Source: Actinomyces sp. oral taxon 171 str. F0337
GTDB taxonomy: Bacteria; Actinomycetota; Actinomycetes; Actinomycetales; Actinomycetaceae
Direction of reading: 5' to 3'
DNA length: 64,000 bases
Assembly: GCF_005696555.1 (NCBI RefSeq)
Contig: NZ_CP040005.1
Span: forward strand, 2,356,001 to 2,420,000
Within the stretch, counting starts at the first letter, position 1; each line of letters opens with the position of its first letter. Below the pieces are notes generated by a model. That model saw only the letters and a program-made list of their open reading frames with translations, was not told the DNA's origin and did not search any database. This document shows positions 35,647 to 43,765 of this stretch, one piece after another. The position numbers and the translations under genes were made by a program.

Positions 35647-36901
35647 TCTCGCCGCATGCCTGCTCGTAGAGCTCCCGACAGGCCTTGACGAAGGTCGCCT
35701 CCCCGAACCGCTGGCGAGCACGGGCCCGGATGGCCTCGGGGCAGTAGCCCCCGGCGCGGATGGAGTCGGTCACCCGGGTGAGCGCCTCGGTCAGGGAGGC
35801 GACGAGGGCGTTGTCGTCCGCCTGGGCCGCAGCGGGCAGGACGAGGCCGGTCTCGGGCTCGACCATGAAGCGTCCCGCCCAGGTGGGCGTGGCGACGCAG
35901 GCCAGTCCCAGGGCCTGGGCCTCGGCCAGGACGGTGCCCCCGGCCTCGACCTCGCTGGCCAGGACGAAGACGTCACTGGCGGCCATGAGTCCGCCGACCT
36001 CGTCGTGGGGCACCCGGCCGGTGAAGGTGGAGGTCTGCTCGATGCCCTCGGCCCGGGCCAGCTCTCTGAGGGGCTCGATCTCGTGGGTCTCCCCTCCGAC
36101 GAGGAGCAGCCGCGTGGGCTCACGCCCGGCGGCGAGATCGGCGCGGGCCAGTCGGGCGACGGCGCGGATGGTCTCCTCAGGGCGCTTGTTACGCCCCAGG
36201 TGGGAGACGTGGCAGACCGTCAGGGCCCTGGCGCTGTCGCCCTGGCGATCCTGATCGGCGGGCCTGGGGACATCGAAGACCTCGTCGTTGACCGGCAGGG
36301 CGATGCTCCTCCACTCCCCGAGCCGCCAGTAGTCCCGCAGGGCCTCGGCGAAGGGGGTGGAGACGACGGCTCGTCCTCCGGCTCGTTTCAGGTCGCGCCG
36401 CAGGGCCCGATACCGCCACCCGTGCACATTGCGGTCCGTCGAGCTGGGACGGTGCTCGGTGATGGCCAGTCCGGCGCCCCAGTGCTCGGCGGCGTAGCGG
36501 CCGACGTGGATGCCGGTGAACACCGAGTGAGCGTGCACGACGTCGGGATTCACCCATGCCCCGCCATTGCCGGGCGACTCGGGCAGATTGCGGATGGTCT
36601 CCTCATAGAGCCGCACCGCTCGGGCGGCCACCGCGCGAGCCGCCACCCGGTCGCCGGGCAGGGCGCCCTTAGGGATCGTGGGCACCGTGCCGCGCACGAC
36701 GACGATCCCCTCCTCGACATCCGCCGTCAGCTCGCGGCGCGCCTGCCAGAAGGAGACCGGCTCCAGGGCGATGACGCCCACTCGCATCCTGCCGCGCTGA
36801 AGCATGCGCGCCTGGTCGCGGAAGAAGGATCCGTTGTGGGGGCGGTTCCCGTCCGGGTACCACGAGGGAGTGAGGACGATGTGCACGTCACTGCTCCTCA
36901 T
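35609..36901 (-). CDS. Glycosyltransferase family 4
   Basis: This 430-residue transferase starts MRSSDVHIVLTPSWYPDGNRPHNG. DVVHAHSVFTG, AITEHRPSS and VCHVSHLGRNKRPEETIRAVA are landmarks, and VFVLASEVEAGGTVLAEAQALGLACVA has the acidic donor-binding residues. The start was set at the ATG at 36901, which overlaps the flippase gene end by 14 bases and implies translation coupling. It resembles GT4 enzymes that use UDP-HexNAc. The C-terminus is a short Gly/Ser/Thr tail. Confidence 0.86.
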   Translation of the reverse strand: MRSSDVHIVLTPSWYPDGNRPHNGSFFRDQARMLQRGRMRVGVIALEPVSFWQARRELTADVEEGIVVVRGTVPTIPKGALPGDRVAARAVAARAVRLYEETIRNLPESPGNGGAWVNPDVVHAHSVFTGIHVGRYAAEHWGAGLAITEHRPSSTDRNVHGWRYRALRRDLKRAGGRAVVSTPFAEALRDYWRLGEWRSIALPVNDEVFDVPRPADQDRQGDSARALTVCHVSHLGRNKRPEETIRAVARLARADLAAGREPTRLLLVGGETHEIEPLRELARAEGIEQTSTFTGRVPHDEVGGLMAASDVFVLASEVEAGGTVLAEAQALGLACVATPTWAGRFMVEPETGLVLPAAAQADDNALVASLTEALTRVTDSIRAGGYCPEAIRARARQRFGEATFVKACRELYEQACGEITGSAGSTGSTQ

Positions 36902-38255
36902 CGTGAGAATCGGTCGCGGGCACGGAGGCGGAGGGCTCGGGCTCACCGGCGGCCTCGTAGTGCCCCTCATTGGCCTCCGATGCCGGGGGGCGCGAGTCGA
37001 AGCCGCGGGCTGCGGCGTCGGCCATGAGGATCTGTCCCACGAGGATGACGCACATGATGGCGCCCAGGACGTAGGTGGTCGTCAGCAGCGAGTACGGGCT
37101 GAGCCAGAGCCAGGCCAGGGGGACGGCGGCGTAGACCACCGAGAAGATCAGCATCCAGTCCTGGTTCTCGGTGACGACGAAGAGGTTGGACAGGGGCGAG
37201 GTGACCAGCAGGATGAACAGCCAGGGGGTCAGGGCCCGGGCGAAGTCACCCGACTCGACCCACTGGCCGCCGAAGAGCAGGGGGAAGAGCCACGGCGAGA
37301 CGATGAAGAGCAGGGCGAAGGGAATGGTCCCGATCATCAGGACCCTCTTGATGACCTGACGCACCAGCGGGCGCATCTGTCCGGGCTGCAGCGTGGCGAG
37401 CTTGTGGAAGAAGACCTGCCCCACGGCGGCGTTGATGAGGGCCAGCGGAACCTCCAGGCAGGTCCAAGCCAGGTTGAACTGCCCCAGGCTGGCCACCGAG
37501 TAGGAGCCCACGAGCAGGTTGATGCCGTTGAGCCGCACGGCGTCGACGAAGGCGTTGAGGCCGTTGAGCAGCGGCATTCGCCGGTAGCGGCGGGCGACCT
37601 GCCACAGGCTGGGCGCCTCGGGCGGCAGCGGCCGGTGCAACGGCTTGGCCTTGCGCCCCAGATTGACGAAGGCCCAGAGCTGACCGATCGTCTGACCGAG
37701 CAGCAGACCTCCGACACTGACCATCCCCGCCGCCCCCAGGACGAGCTGGCCGAGGGACTGCCCGACCTGCTGCTCGACCCGGTTGATCGAGATCGTCCGG
37801 TAGTCCGACTGGCGGTTGTACCAGTACTGGAGGAGCTGAACCGTCGACAGCAGCAGCGTGGTCAGGCCCAGCAGCGGCATCCAGGCGGCGACATCGTTCC
37901 CCCACTGCCGGGCGATCAGCGGCTTGAGGAGGAGGGCCGCGACGCTCGTGACCACAGAGACCACCACGATGGACACCATTCCCAGCCGGGCGCAGGCCAG
38001 GGCCCAGGCGTCCTTCTTGGGCAGCATGATCGTCATGTCGTAGCGCAGCGCCGCGACGGCAGTGATGATCAAGACGATCGAGGTGTAGCGCGTCAGCTGA
38101 CCGCGGTCCGCATCGGAGAAGATGCGGGTGAGGACCATCGTCATGCCGAAGACGATGGCCTGGGCGGTGGCCGTCCCGCTGACCAGTGTCAGGACGTGGC
38201 GCAGGAACGGGGAGGACTCCATGACCGAGCGGACCCGGGCGAAAATCCCCGCCAC
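36888..38255 (-). CDS. Polysaccharide flippase (Wzx/MOP superfamily)
   Basis: This 455-residue protein has about 12 hydrophobic segments and flips lipid-linked repeat units. HVLTLVSGTATAQAIVFGMTMVLTRIF starts the family fold. FNLAWTCLEVPLALINAAVGQVFFHKLA and VILVGQILMADAAARGFDSR lie later. The last 40 residues are acidic and hydrophilic. With this flippase and the separate Wzm/Wzt exporter, the locus has two export modes and so probably two glycans. It is 26 bases from the Gfo/Idh gene upstream. Confidence 0.88.
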   Translation of the reverse strand: MAGIFARVRSVMESSPFLRHVLTLVSGTATAQAIVFGMTMVLTRIFSDADRGQLTRYTSIVLIITAVAALRYDMTIMLPKKDAWALACARLGMVSIVVVSVVTSVAALLLKPLIARQWGNDVAAWMPLLGLTTLLLSTVQLLQYWYNRQSDYRTISINRVEQQVGQSLGQLVLGAAGMVSVGGLLLGQTIGQLWAFVNLGRKAKPLHRPLPPEAPSLWQVARRYRRMPLLNGLNAFVDAVRLNGINLLVGSYSVASLGQFNLAWTCLEVPLALINAAVGQVFFHKLATLQPGQMRPLVRQVIKRVLMIGTIPFALLFIVSPWLFPLLFGGQWVESGDFARALTPWLFILLVTSPLSNLFVVTENQDWMLIFSVVYAAVPLAWLWLSPYSLLTTTYVLGAIMCVILVGQILMADAAARGFDSRPPASEANEGHYEAAGEPEPSASVPATDSHDEEQ

Positions 38256-38281
38256 GGGTCCGCTCGAAGCGACTGACCGGT

Positions 38282-39361
38282 TCAGAGCTCGACCGTCCGG
38301 TTCTCGCTCGCCGAGGTCAGCACCGCCTCGACGACGTTGAGCGTGGCCACGCCCTCGTCCATGGTGACGTGGCGCTGGGCCACGCCGCGCACGGCGTCGC
38401 GGAAGCTCTCCTGCTCCAGGGCCAGCGGCTCACGCTTGGGGATCGCGTAGCGGATGACGTCGCCCTCGCTGACCCCCCGGAAGGCGGCGACCTGGTCCCA
38501 GGTGGAAGCCACGGTGCCGTTGGCGTGGAAGGTGAGGTCCCCGGTGAGGGTGTCCGCCACGAAGGCGCCCTTCTCCCCGGTGACGATCGTGACGCGCTCC
38601 TTGAAGGGCGTGAGCCAGTTGACCTGATGGCTGACGATGATGCCGCCCTCCAGCAGACCGGTGGCCACCATCATGTCCTCGGTCTGACGGCCGGAGCGGT
38701 GCGTGACCTGTGCGGACACGGAGGTGTAGTGGGCGCCGGCGACCCAGGCGGTCAGGTCGATGTCGTGGGTGGCCAGGTCCTTGACGACGCCGACGTCGCT
38801 GATACGGGCCGGGAAGGGGCCCTGGCGGCGGGTGAGGACCTGGTAGACCTCGCCGAGCTCACCGGCGTCGAGGCGCTCGCGCAGCGCCCGCAGGGCGGGG
38901 TTGCAGCGCTCGATGTAGCCGACGGCGCCCACCAGGCCCCGCTCGGCGAAGGCGGCGGCCACGCGGCGGCCCGCGGCGGCGTCGTGGGCGATGGGCTTCT
39001 CCACCATGGTGTGCACGCCGGCCTCGGCCAGGGCCAGGGCGACCTCCTCGTGGTAGACGGTGGGGACGGCCACCATGGCGGCGTCCAGTCCGGCGTCGAT
39101 GAGGGCGTGGACGTCGGGCAGGACCGCCAGCTCACCGGCGACGCCGAAGCGGTCGCCGCCGGGATCGGCGACGGCCACGAGATCCATCCCCTCGGTGGCG
39201 CGGATGACCCGGGCGTGGTGACGCCCCATGGAGCCCAGGCCGATGAGACCCACGCGCAGCGGGTTGTCCGTTGTGCCCTTGTCCGGCAGGTGATGGACCG
39301 CGGGCAGCCCGGTCGTCGTGGCCTGGCCGTCGAAGGCGACGTTCTCACCCATGTCAGGCAC
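38282..39361 (-). CDS. Gfo/Idh/MocA sugar-nucleotide 3-dehydrogenase (WbpB/WlbA-like)
   Basis: This 359-residue enzyme has the NAD-binding motif LRVGLIGLGSMGRHHARVI about 33 residues in and the catalytic Lys in MVEKPIAHD. VKDLATHDIDLTAWV closes the active site. It fits oxidation of the C3 hydroxyl of UDP-GlcNAcA to the 3-keto form. The next gene upstream in the operon is the 3-aminotransferase gene, and the enzyme before that the N-acetyltransferase. The GTG at 39361 overlaps that gene by 8 bases; the ATG at 39352 is a possible start. Confidence 0.88.
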   Translation of the reverse strand: MPDMGENVAFDGQATTTGLPAVHHLPDKGTTDNPLRVGLIGLGSMGRHHARVIRATEGMDLVAVADPGGDRFGVAGELAVLPDVHALIDAGLDAAMVAVPTVYHEEVALALAEAGVHTMVEKPIAHDAAAGRRVAAAFAERGLVGAVGYIERCNPALRALRERLDAGELGEVYQVLTRRQGPFPARISDVGVVKDLATHDIDLTAWVAGAHYTSVSAQVTHRSGRQTEDMMVATGLLEGGIIVSHQVNWLTPFKERVTIVTGEKGAFVADTLTGDLTFHANGTVASTWDQVAAFRGVSEGDVIRYAIPKREPLALEQESFRDAVRGVAQRHVTMDEGVATLNVVEAVLTSASENRTVEL

Positions 39362-40487
39362 CTGCCTTGACGGTGGCGGCCACGGCCTGGCCGATGCGCT
39401 CCAGGTCCGCCTCGCTCAGGGAGGGGTGCACCGGCAGGGAGAGGCACTCGCGGGCGGCCTTCTCGGTTCCGGGCAGCTCGAGGCCCTCGGCATAGTGGGC
39501 CAGGGAGGCCAGGCGGTGGTTGGGAATCGGGTAGTAGACGCCGCTACCGACCTGCCACTCCTCGCGCAGGGCGGCCTGGACGGCGTCGCGCTCGGCGCCC
39601 GTGGCCCCCTCGAGGCGGATCGTGTACTGGTGGTAGACGTGCGTGTAGCCCTCGGGGACGAAGGGGGTGACGACGCCGTCGACGCCTGCCAGCAGCTCAT
39701 TGAGGCGCGCGGCGTTGGCCTGGCGGGCAGCGGTCCAGCCGGCCAGCTTGGTCAGCTGGACGCGGCCGACGGCGGCGGCCACGTCCGTCATACGGTTGTT
39801 GAGGCCCACCAGCTCGTTGGCGTACTGCTGCTCCATGCCCTGGTTGCGGATGAGGCGGCAGCGGCGGGCCAGCTCGGCGTCGGCCGTGGTGATCATGCCG
39901 CCCTCGAGGCTGGTCATGTTCTTGGTGGGGTAGAAGGAGAAGGCGCCCCAGGCCCCGAATGCGCCCACGGGCCTGCCGTCGATGGAGGCGCCGTGCGCCT
40001 GGGCGCAGTCCTCGAGGACGGCCAGGCCGTGGCGCTCGGCGATGGCGAGGATCTCAGGCATGTTGGCGGGCAGACCGTAGAGGTGGACCACCTCGATGGC
40101 CGCCGTGCGCTCGGTGATGGAGGCCTCGATGCTGGCGGGGTCCAGGGTGAAGGTCACCGGGTCGATGTCGGCGAAGACCGGCACGGCGCCGCTGATGGCC
40201 ACCGAGTTGCCGGTGGCGGCGAAGGTGAAGGAGGGGACGATGACCTCCGGGGCCCCTCCGGCGCGCTCCTGGAGCTCAGTGGCCAGCGTCGCCACGTGCT
40301 GGGCCGAGGTGCCGGAGTTGACGGCCACGCAGTGGGCGCCGTCGACGACCTGGGCGGAGAACTCCTCCTCGAAGGCCTTGACCTGGGGCCCCTGGACGAC
40401 CATGCCCGAGGCGAGGACGGCGTCGACGGCGTCGCGCTCCTCCTGCCCGATGATCGGCTTGGCTGCTGGGATGAACTCGAGTGACAT
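39354..40487 (-). CDS. PLP-dependent sugar 3-aminotransferase (DegT family, WbpE-like)
   Basis: This 377-residue aminotransferase starts MSLEFIPAAKPIIGQEERDAV. VNSGTSAQHVA holds the phosphate site, LEDCAQAHGA the ring-stacking Asp, and the PLP lysine sits in SFYPTKNMTSLEGG. AVYYPIPNH-type residues near the end (SGVYYPIPNHRL) mark the sugar-aminotransferase group. It fits formation of the 3-amino sugar from the 3-keto product of the neighbouring dehydrogenase. Its ATG overlaps the acetyltransferase stop by one base (TGATG). Confidence 0.92.
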   Translation of the reverse strand: MSLEFIPAAKPIIGQEERDAVDAVLASGMVVQGPQVKAFEEEFSAQVVDGAHCVAVNSGTSAQHVATLATELQERAGGAPEVIVPSFTFAATGNSVAISGAVPVFADIDPVTFTLDPASIEASITERTAAIEVVHLYGLPANMPEILAIAERHGLAVLEDCAQAHGASIDGRPVGAFGAWGAFSFYPTKNMTSLEGGMITTADAELARRCRLIRNQGMEQQYANELVGLNNRMTDVAAAVGRVQLTKLAGWTAARQANAARLNELLAGVDGVVTPFVPEGYTHVYHQYTIRLEGATGAERDAVQAALREEWQVGSGVYYPIPNHRLASLAHYAEGLELPGTEKAARECLSLPVHPSLSEADLERIGQAVAATVKAGA

Positions 40488-41143
40488 CAGTGGGTGACCT
40501 CTCGGATGGTGGTGGATTCGGAGCTGGACTGCGTGCCGTTCCCAGTACCGGGCTCGGCATCGGACTGCTCGTACAGGGTCCCGGTGACGGGGCAGCGCCA
40601 GCGCGGGGCGCCGTCGGGGCCGGGGTCGGCGGGAACAAGGGGCTCGCCGGCGCGCCCGACCCAGCCGATGCGGCGGGCTGGGACCCCGGCGACCAGGGCG
40701 TGGGCGGGAACGTCCTTGGTGACCACGGCGCCGGCGGCCACCGTGGCCCAGGCACCGACACGCACCGGGGCGACGCACACGGCGCGGGCACCGATCGATG
40801 CGCCCTCGTCGATGGTGACTCCCACGGGATCCCAGTCGGCGGCGGACTTGAGCGAGCCGTCGGGGTTGACGGCCCGGGGGAAGTGGTCGTTGGTCAGCGT
40901 GACCGCGGGGCCGATGAAGACCCCATCGGCCAGACGGGCCGGCTCGTAGACGAGGGCGTAGTTCTGCACCTTGCAGCTGTCCCCCATGACGACGCCCTCG
41001 CCGATGTAGGCGCCGCGTCCCACGATGCAGTCCCGTCCGAGGACGGCGTGCTCACGGACCTGCGCGAGGTGCCAGATGCTGGTGCCCTCTCCGAGCACGG
41101 CGTCCTCGGAGACATCAGCGGACGGGGCGATGCGGGTGGCCAC
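40487..41143 (-). CDS. Left-handed beta-helix sugar N-acetyltransferase (WbpD/WlbB-like)
   Basis: This 218-residue protein has hexapeptide repeats in its first 150 residues: VLGEGTSIWHLAQVRE, CIVGRGAYIGEGVVMGDSC and TVAAGAVVTKDVPAHALVAGVPARRIGWV. The catalytic His lies in FIGPAVTLTNDHFPR. It acetylates the 3-amino group using acetyl-CoA, making UDP-GlcNAc3NAcA in the WbpD pathway. It is the first gene of the acetyltransferase-aminotransferase-dehydrogenase operon, with AGGAG before its GTG. The extra tail after residue 175 (PRWRCPVTGTLYE) looks like a small appended strand. Confidence 0.9.
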   Translation of the reverse strand: MATRIAPSADVSEDAVLGEGTSIWHLAQVREHAVLGRDCIVGRGAYIGEGVVMGDSCKVQNYALVYEPARLADGVFIGPAVTLTNDHFPRAVNPDGSLKSAADWDPVGVTIDEGASIGARAVCVAPVRVGAWATVAAGAVVTKDVPAHALVAGVPARRIGWVGRAGEPLVPADPGPDGAPRWRCPVTGTLYEQSDAEPGTGNGTQSSSESTTIREVTH

Positions 41144-41180
41144 GGCGACTCCTGTGCGGGCGGCTCGGACCGCCCTGACG

Positions 41181-41190
41181 ATCGTACGAT
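41181..41190. promoter_or_regulatory. Palindrome with -10 box upstream of the acetyltransferase operon
   Basis: atcgtacgat is a perfect 10-base palindrome. On the minus strand it contains TACGAT, which would start transcription about 31 bases before the GTG at 41143. The rest of the spacer 41191-41396 holds no gene. Confidence 0.4.
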
Positions 41191-41384
41191 TCCGGTCAAC
41201 CTGGTGGCTGCCGGAAGCCGTGCCGCTCCGGCCGCCGGGGGCGGCGGGCGCTGCACGACCTGCCCCATCCTAGGGGACTCCTCCTCACGAGACGACGCCT
41301 GGGCACGCCCCGAACGAGACCTACCCCACCAACACCGACCGCCCCCGCCTCCCGCAAGAGGGCTGACACCAACTCATCGCGTGC

Positions 41385-41390
41385 AAGAAT
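41385..41390 (+). promoter_or_regulatory. -10 box of the GT2 gene at 41397
   Basis: AAGAAT, 16 bases after CTGACA at 41363-41368, ends 6 bases before the GTG start. GGAG in the same gap may help start selection. Confidence 0.4.
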
Positions 41391-41396
41391 GCGGAG

Positions 41397-42113
41397 GTGA
41401 CTACCTCCAACGCAACGCAGACCGGGGACCCCACCCCGGTGTCCCCGGTCACCGACACCTGGCTCGTCATTCCCTTGTACAACGAGGCGACCGTCGTGCG
41501 CGAGGTCATCTCCCAGGCTCGCAAGATCTTCCCTTACGTCGTCGTCGTCGACGACGGCTCCAAGGACGCCTCGGCCCAAGAGGCTGCAGCCGCGGGGGCC
41601 GTCGTCGTGCGCCACCCGGTCAACCTGGGTCAGGGAGCAGCGCTGCAGACGGGCTTCTCCTACGTCCTGGAGAAGACCAACGCCGACTACATCGTCACTT
41701 TCGACGCCGACGGCCAGCACTCCACCACGGACGCCGCCGCCATGGTCGCGGCGGCGCGCGATGAGGGGCTCGCCGTCGTCCTCGGCTCACGCTTCCTTGA
41801 GGGCCCCTCCCCGGTGGGCTGGCTCAAACGGGTCGTCCTGCGCACGGCGGCGGCCGTCAGCTCGCACACCTCCGGCATGCGTCTGACCGATGCCCACAAC
41901 GGCCTGCGGGTGATCCGCCGCGACGTCCTGGCGCAGCTCGACCTCAAGCAGAACCGGATGGCGCACGCCAGCGAGATCATTCGCGAGATCGGCGCCACCG
42001 GCATGCCCTGGCGCGAGTTCCCGGTACACATCGTCTACACCGACTACTCCCGCTCCAAGGGCCAGTCCCTGTGGAACTCGGTCAACATCCTGGTCGACCT
42101 GCTCTTCACCTGA
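41397..42113 (+). CDS. Glycosyltransferase family 2, DPM1-like
   Basis: This 238-residue GT-A protein resembles dolichyl-phosphate mannose synthase. It shows LVIPLYNEATVVREVI, VVVVDDGSKDASAQEA and VTFDADGQHSTTDAAAMV with the DxD motif. DAHNGLRVIRRDVL and the C-terminal VYTDYSRSKGQS fit too. It has no membrane helix of its own; the DUF2304 protein encoded next (gap 23 bases) probably supplies this. Together they may make a polyprenyl-phosphate sugar. Confidence 0.92.
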   Translation: MTTSNATQTGDPTPVSPVTDTWLVIPLYNEATVVREVISQARKIFPYVVVVDDGSKDASAQEAAAAGAVVVRHPVNLGQGAALQTGFSYVLEKTNADYIVTFDADGQHSTTDAAAMVAAARDEGLAVVLGSRFLEGPSPVGWLKRVVLRTAAAVSSHTSGMRLTDAHNGLRVIRRDVLAQLDLKQNRMAHASEIIREIGATGMPWREFPVHIVYTDYSRSKGQSLWNSVNILVDLLFT

Positions 42114-42136
42114 GTCCGATACGGAAGGCACAGCCC

Positions 42137-42550
42137 ATGACTCATCAGTTTGCCGCCCAGGTCACGCCGATCACGAACCACCAGTTCTACATCCAGGCCG
42201 CCCTGATCCTGGCCGTGATCGCCGTCGGCTGGATGATGCTGCGCACCCCCGGCGGGGCCCGTCATATGGCCGCCCGGAGGCTGGTCACCCTGGCCTTCGT
42301 GGCCTTCGCCGTCTTCAACATCACCTTCCCCTGGGTGATGAGCTCGATCGCGCACCGGATGGGAGTCGGGCGAGGCACCGACTTCCTGCTGTACGCCCTG
42401 GTGATCGCCTTCCTGGCGCAGATCCTCTCCTCCTTCCGGCGCAACAGCGCCCGAGAGCGGCAGATCACTCACCTGGCCCGGCGCATCGCCCTGGACAACG
42501 CGCCCGAGCCGCCCGCCGCAGCACGACTCACCCCTGCGACTCACGACTGA
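42137..42550 (+). CDS. DUF2304 family membrane protein
   Basis: This 137-residue protein has three hydrophobic segments: AALILAVIAVGWMML, LVTLAFVAFAVFNITFPWVM and FLLYALVIAFLAQILSSF, followed by a basic coiled segment (ARERQITHLARRIAL). Such proteins commonly follow DPM1-like GT2 genes and are thought to anchor them or flip the product. It starts at the ATG at 42137; the frame upstream is open but lies in the preceding gene. Confidence 0.85.
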   Translation: MTHQFAAQVTPITNHQFYIQAALILAVIAVGWMMLRTPGGARHMAARRLVTLAFVAFAVFNITFPWVMSSIAHRMGVGRGTDFLLYALVIAFLAQILSSFRRNSARERQITHLARRIALDNAPEPPAAARLTPATHD

Positions 42551-42555
42551 GCACT

Positions 42556-42586
42556 GCACACGGCGCGCCCGGAGGGCGCCGTGTGC
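42556..42586. terminator. Bidirectional hairpin between convergent genes
   Basis: gcacacggc...gccc pairs with gggc...gccgtgtgc, with a two-base bulge and a three-base loop. It lies between the DUF2304 and GT2 genes. Confidence 0.75.
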
Positions 42587-42593
42587 TCTCCCT

Positions 42594-43646
42594 TCAGCGC
42601 CGGGAGGCGAGGACCTCGAGCTCTTCCCGCAGGTGCAGCCCGCCGGAGAGCAGCCAGCGCACCGGCGCCTGCCACGGGGAGTCGTAGACGCCGCAGAGGT
42701 AGTGCCGAGCGGAGGCGTGGTGCGCCCGGATCATCTTCTCCGGACGCGCCTTCCAGCTGGCCCCCTGCTCGTGGATGACGACGGAGTCGTTCACCTGCAC
42801 GTTGAGCCAGCCGGCTCGCCCGACCCGTTCCCCCAGGTCCACGTCCTCGAAGAACATGAAGTAGTCGTCATCGAAGCCCTTCAGGCGTCTCCAGGCGGCG
42901 GCGGGCAGCAGCAGGCAGGCACCGGAGAGCCAGCCCACTGTCCGGGTCCCGTCGCAGCCCCCCTGTCCGGCAGTGTGATAGGCGGCGGAGAAGGGGTTGG
43001 CCGGCCAGATCTTGCCCAGAACGGCGTGCCCTGCACCCTTGACCAGGGAGGGCAGGGCACGCCCGGAGGGGTAGACGGTGCCGTCGGGGTTGAGCAGGAG
43101 GGGGCCCAGGCAGCCGGCCGCCGGATTGGCCAGACCTGCATCGATGAGGGCGTCGAGACTCCCCGGTTTCCAGACGAGATCGGGATTGGCCACCACGATC
43201 CAGTCCTCCTCCAGGTCCGCGGCCGCAAGGTTGGCGCCCGCCCCGTAACCGAGGTTGGTGCCGTCCCCGACGACACGCGCCCCGTGGCGCTGAGCGGCAG
43301 CGGTGACGACATCGTGCTCGGTGCCGTTGTCCGCGATGACGACGACGAGCCGACGCGCCGTCGCCGCGGCCAAGGAGGCCAGGAAGCGCTCCAGCTCCTC
43401 GCCCGGATTGAAGGCGACCGTCACCACTCGCACACTCTGCTCGTCGGGGGCACCGGCTGCTGATGCACCGACGGTGTCCGAGTCCGATCGCCCGCCCGGT
43501 TGGCGGATATCTCCACCCGTCTCCACATTAGCCCTCCCGCCAGTCGAGGCGGCGGCCGGAGCCCCTGAGCGCTCCTCTACCTGATCCGAAGCGCTGAGGG
43601 GAGTGGCCGAGGTACTGGTCGGCGTGGGTTTCGCAACACTGGTCAC
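42594..43646 (-). CDS. Glycosyltransferase family 2, WbbL-like
   Basis: This 350-residue transferase has a disordered N-tail of about 70 residues, then VRVVTVAFNPGEELERFL, VVIADNGTEHDV, VANPDLVWKPGSLDAL and FMFFEDVDLGERVGRAGW. This resembles actinobacterial rhamnosyltransferases such as WbbL that add the first rhamnose to the lipid-linked linker. It lies beside two LCP ligase genes, which fits a linkage-unit role. It uses a leaderless-type GTG start, with TAGGCT 6 bases upstream. Confidence 0.88.
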   Translation of the reverse strand: MTSVAKPTPTSTSATPLSASDQVEERSGAPAAASTGGRANVETGGDIRQPGGRSDSDTVGASAAGAPDEQSVRVVTVAFNPGEELERFLASLAAATARRLVVVIADNGTEHDVVTAAAQRHGARVVGDGTNLGYGAGANLAAADLEEDWIVVANPDLVWKPGSLDALIDAGLANPAAGCLGPLLLNPDGTVYPSGRALPSLVKGAGHAVLGKIWPANPFSAAYHTAGQGGCDGTRTVGWLSGACLLLPAAAWRRLKGFDDDYFMFFEDVDLGERVGRAGWLNVQVNDSVVIHEQGASWKARPEKMIRAHHASARHYLCGVYDSPWQAPVRWLLSGGLHLREELEVLASRR

Positions 43647-43652
43647 GGAGAG

Positions 43653-43658
43653 AGCCTA
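43653..43658 (-). promoter_or_regulatory. -10 box of the WbbL-like gene, leaderless type
   Basis: On the minus strand this is TAGGCT, ending 6 bases before the GTG at 43646. Confidence 0.5.
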
Positions 43659-43664
43659 GCCCTG

Positions 43665-43700
43665 TTACCCGTGTGAGGGGCTTCACCCCTCATTGGGTAA
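43665..43700. promoter_or_regulatory. Two-part hairpin/inverted repeat in a divergent promoter region
   Basis: TTACCC-GTG-TGAGGGG-cttca-CCCCTCA-TT-GGGTAA folds on itself with two perfect stem parts. It sits at the -35 side of the WbbL-like promoter and upstream of the LCP promoter, so it may be a shared operator rather than a terminator. Confidence 0.5.
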
Positions 43701-43752
43701 ATCTCATGCAACAGGTGTAGGGAGGCCCATATGGATCTCCTCCCTCATTCCC

Positions 43753-43758
43753 TATGAT
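43753..43758 (+). promoter_or_regulatory. -10 box of the first LCP gene, leaderless type
   Basis: TATGAT ends 7 bases before the GTG at 43766. An ATG at 43754 lies inside this hexamer and is therefore unlikely to be the start. Confidence 0.55.
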
Positions 43759-43765
43759 CGCTTCC

